From Ureibacillus thermosphaericus (GTDB lineage Bacteria > Bacillota > Bacilli > Bacillales_A > Planococcaceae), in assembly GCF_012396605.1 (NCBI RefSeq), contig NZ_JAAXPW010000019.1, positions 1 to 56,933 of the forward strand: a DNA stretch of 56,933 bases, in the 5' to 3' direction. The stretch's first letter is position 1. Each line of letters starts with the position of its first letter. The position numbers were made by a program, and so were the translations under genes. Below the pieces are notes generated by a model, which was given only the letters and a program-made list of their open reading frames with translations, had not been told where the DNA came from and searched no databases. Shown piece by piece: positions 54,906 through 56,933 of the stretch.

Positions 54906-55154
54906 ATGATGATGGGTGGATGGACCATTCCGACAATTATTGTAGGCTTAATTATTGTTGGTGTTTCGTATGTCATGACTGTAAGTGTCATGAAGAAAAC
55001 AGAAGAGCGAGCTTCCGCTATGGATACACCTATTAGTAAAACTGTTCGAGAACATCCAATTTTAATGAATCCAATCATTATTATGTACATTATTTTCGGT
55101 ATATTTACTGGTATCATGATTTTTTACTATTGGGCAAAATCTGCTTCTTATTAA
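54906..55154 (+). CDS. Small membrane protein of unknown function
   Basis: 82 aa (up to three adjacent ATG starts). Two helices, TIPTIIVGLIIVGVSYVMTV (about 6-25) and IIIMYIIFGIFTGIMIFYYW (about 57-77), flank a charged loop with KKTEERASAMDTPISKTVREHP. The family is not recognised. GGGAG lies upstream. It has no terminator, so its transcript should run into cbpB. Confidence 0.8.
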   Translation: MMMGGWTIPTIIVGLIIVGVSYVMTVSVMKKTEERASAMDTPISKTVREHPILMNPIIIMYIIFGIFTGIMIFYYWAKSASY

Positions 55155-55160
55155 AACAAA

Positions 55161-55266
55161 AAATCCTTCAACCCAAAAATTCATGTGTCATTGTCATGGT
55201 CATAAAACTGTCAAATATGATATGATAGTGGTAACTGGGGTCCTCATGGAAGGGGTTGAAGGATTT
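55161..55266 (+). promoter_or_regulatory. 14-bp perfect inverted repeat enclosing the cbpB promoter region and covering its start codon
   Basis: AAATCCTTCAACCC (55161-55174, six bases after the upstream stop) is the exact complement of GGGTTGAAGGATTT (55253-55266). The right arm includes part of the ribosome site and the TTG start codon of cbpB. A candidate promoter between them (TGGTCA 55197-55202, an 18-base spacer, TATGAT 55221-55226) would start mRNA near 55233 without the left arm. Confidence 0.65.
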
Positions 55267-55711
55267 GATTTCAACAAAGACAAGAGCCTTTTTGGAAACG
55301 CCGATTAGTGATTTTATTATTCCGGCAGAAAAAGTAGCTCATGTTTTAGTTGGAAATAGTGCTGAACATGCATTGTTAGTTCTTACTAAAACAGGTTATT
55401 CTCAAGTACCGGTATTGGATACGAAGTTTCGAATTCATGGTTTGGTAAGTTCAAAGATGATTACCGAATCAATACTTGGGCTAGAGCGGATTGAGTATGA
55501 AAAATTAGCTCATATTAAAGTTGATGACTGCATGGATCGAAATGTCACATATTTAAAAATCGATGATACGATTCAAAGGGCATTAGATTTAGTCATTAAC
55601 CATGCCTTTTTATGCGTTGTAGATCATGAAGGCACTTTTGCAGGGATATTAACGAGAAGAGTGATTTTAAAGCAATTAAAAAAATATATTTATCAAGTAT
55701 TAGATTATTAA
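55265..55711 (+). CDS. cbpB: c-di-AMP-binding CBS protein CbpB (DarB, YkuL)
   Basis: 148 aa with two CBS domains (about 12-70 and 85-145). TTG at 55265 is chosen because GGAAGGGG is 9 bases upstream and the protein then aligns with B. subtilis YkuL from its first residues (MIS...); TTG at 55256 touches the ribosome site. KVAHVLVGNSAEHALLVLTKTGYSQVPVLD and FAGILTRRVILKQLKK are near-identical to family members. Apo-DarB activates Rel and pyruvate carboxylase; c-di-AMP blocks this. It precedes ccpC, as in B. subtilis. Confidence 0.94.
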   Translation: MISTKTRAFLETPISDFIIPAEKVAHVLVGNSAEHALLVLTKTGYSQVPVLDTKFRIHGLVSSKMITESILGLERIEYEKLAHIKVDDCMDRNVTYLKIDDTIQRALDLVINHAFLCVVDHEGTFAGILTRRVILKQLKKYIYQVLDY

Positions 55712-55801
55712 TTGAACAATCATCGGCAAAATCCATGGATGAAAAGGATTTTGTCGATTTTTATTGAATTTTTATGTATCGTATTTTTTTGGAGTGATTG
55801 G

Positions 55802-56692
55802 ATGACAACGACAGAAGCAGAAATTATAAAAATATTAGCGGAAGAACGAAATATGCGCAAGGCAGCAGAACGGCTATTTATTACACAACCTGCGTTATCT
55901 CAACGATTGCAATCGATTGAAAAATATTGGGGTACTCAATTATTCATTCGTTCTCAAAAGGGATTGATGCCTACACCTGCAGGAGAATTAGTTATTCAAT
56001 ATGCAATTGAGACATTGCAAAAAAAAGAAGAAGTTTTTGAAAGGATTCAAGCTCTAGATTCAAAAGTGCATGGTACATTAAAAATCGCTTGTGCCTCCAT
56101 CGTTGGAATTAACTGGTTACCAAAAGTGTTAAAAGAATTTGTCACAACTTATCCAGATGTTAAAATTTCATTAATTACCGGTTGGAGTTCTGAAATTGTG
56201 AAAGCTCTTTATGATGGGGAAGCCCAAGTTGGTATTGTCAGAGGCCAGTCAGAGTGGAAAGGGAAAAAGATGCACTTATTCCGCGATACAATGTATCTAG
56301 TAGATAAAGAAATTGAAAGATTAGAAGAAATTTTAACGACGGAACGGCCATTTATTCAATTTAAAAGCGATTCCAATTATTATCAAGAAATTCAAGTTTG
56401 GTGGCAAGGACACTTTGCATCTAGCCCTAAAAGACAAATCATTGTAGATCAAATTGAAACATGTAAGCAAATGGCGCTCAATGGTATTGGATATGCGATT
56501 TTACCTTCTATTACATTAAATGGAGGAGAAAATGTAAATAAAATTGCATTAACATCTGGAGATACAGATATTGGGCTAACTCGGGATACTTGGCTGATTG
56601 GTTATGAATCCTCCTTCCGATTACGTCAAGTGGAAGCTTTTGTTGAAGTAGTGAAAAAACATGCTGATTCAGTAGATGAGTCCCAACGATAA
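55802..56692 (+). CDS. ccpC: LysR-type regulator CcpC
   Basis: 296 aa from ATG 55802 with GGAGTG upstream; the frame is open 30 codons further back but without a ribosome site. HTH (about 1-60) with NMRKAAERLFITQPALSQRLQ, then an effector domain with ISLITGWSSEIVKALYDGEAQVGIVRG, RPFIQFKSDS and DQIETCKQMALNGIGYAILPS. It closely resembles B. subtilis CcpC, the citrate-sensitive repressor of citZ, citB and its own gene. It ends at a terminator into whose tail a group II intron has inserted. Confidence 0.94.
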   Translation: MTTTEAEIIKILAEERNMRKAAERLFITQPALSQRLQSIEKYWGTQLFIRSQKGLMPTPAGELVIQYAIETLQKKEEVFERIQALDSKVHGTLKIACASIVGINWLPKVLKEFVTTYPDVKISLITGWSSEIVKALYDGEAQVGIVRGQSEWKGKKMHLFRDTMYLVDKEIERLEEILTTERPFIQFKSDSNYYQEIQVWWQGHFASSPKRQIIVDQIETCKQMALNGIGYAILPSITLNGGENVNKIALTSGDTDIGLTRDTWLIGYESSFRLRQVEAFVEVVKKHADSVDESQR

Positions 56693-56767
56693 TTTATTGA
56701 TGAAAAACAATGGCGAAATATGAACAATAGTATGTATTTGAAAAACTAATTCTCAATAAACAAATAA

Positions 56768-56805
56768 AGAGCGAATGGAACGATTTTATTCCATCCGCTC
56801 TTTTT
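56768..56805 (+). terminator. Terminator of ccpC
   Basis: AGAGCGAATGGAA pairs with TTCCATCCGCTCT (one mismatch) and is followed by five T. The intron begins five bases after the T run. Confidence 0.9.
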
Positions 56806-56809
56806 CTAT

Positions 56810-56933
56810 GTGCGCCCGGCATGTACATGAACTATAGGGTGTAAGTCCCGAACCCCGAAGACAGAAGTAGAGGTTAGCCAAGAGCAAGGGTGTCCGTGGT
56901 GACGCGGAATCTGAAGGAAGCTGGAGGCAAAAC
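56810..56933 (+). mobile_element. Group IIC intron, 5' end (domain I)
   Basis: It starts GTGCGCCCGGCATG and continues with CTATAGGGTGTAAGTCCCGAAC, GAAGACAGAAGTAGAGGTTAGCC and GTGTCCGTGGTGACGCGGAATCTGAAGG, the conserved 5' part of O. iheyensis-like IIC introns (recalled). Insertion right after a terminator is the known target habit of group IIC introns. The rest lies beyond the window. Confidence 0.88.

Overview
The window is a low-GC (roughly 35 %) chromosomal segment of an endospore-forming Bacillales bacterium. Gene order follows Bacillus subtilis in blocks (yitS-yitU-yitV-yitW; yjzD-fabH-fabF-trpS-spx-mecA-coiA-pepF; spxH-yjbI-yjbJ-yjbK / yjbL-yjbM-nadF-yjbO; yjcG-yjcH; cbpB-ccpC). The murE-prfC pair and a ClpB under CtsR control are unlike B. 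subtilis. I infer a Planococcaceae/Caryophanaceae-type spore former (Lysinibacillus, Ureibacillus, Solibacillus or similar); this comes from gene order and recalled protein sequences, not from a search.

Layout. 1-126: 3' end of a group IIC intron. 108-3155: yit block. 3351-3660: a 21-bp-period array between two terminators. 3705-6732: fnr-type regulator, divergent from an N-domain-less clpB. 6803-7390: a second 21-bp-period array, again between two terminators. 7504-16666: fatty-acid initiation and condensation, T-box-controlled trpS, spx, mecA, coiA, pepF. 17255-22802: spxH-globin-transglycosylase-CYTH on the minus strand and yjbL-relQ-nadK-rluD on the plus strand. 22919-24292: mgtE. 24432-28409: sporulation cluster (cotO-like, cotZ, YhcN/YlaJ lipoprotein, spoVAC-AD-AE, yjcZ-like, spoVIF). 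28647-36011: yjcG/H, pgpA, aldehyde dehydrogenase, murE, prfC. 36213-39809: acyl-reductase-like SDR, Mn riboswitch with TerC, KtrB-type K+ transporter. 40361-48025: orphan histidine kinase, MarR, small proteins, dehydrogenase, transporter, cheV. 48202-51926: ppx-ppk. 52024-56692: GGDEF/EAL protein, fadH, cbpB, ccpC. 56810-56933: 5' end of a second group IIC intron in the same orientation.

Regulatory signals that can be read directly: a CtsR double heptad at clpB, a Fur-like box at yitW, a FapR-like box at fabH, a FadR box at fadH, a Trp T-box, a yybP-ykoY riboswitch, and sigma-K and sigma-G-like promoters in the spore cluster. Stress proteolysis (clpB, spx, mecA, spxH), (p)ppGpp and c-di-AMP signalling (relQ, cbpB), polyphosphate and spore assembly are the main functional themes.

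The most unusual structures are non-coding. (1) Two hierarchical arrays with a 21-bp period and unrelated sequences both lie between convergent genes and between facing terminators. (2) In two places (yjcZ-like and cbpB) an exact complement of the downstream gene's ribosome-binding or start region lies just after the upstream stop codon. This predicts that read-through mRNA is translationally locked while mRNA from the gene's own promoter is not.
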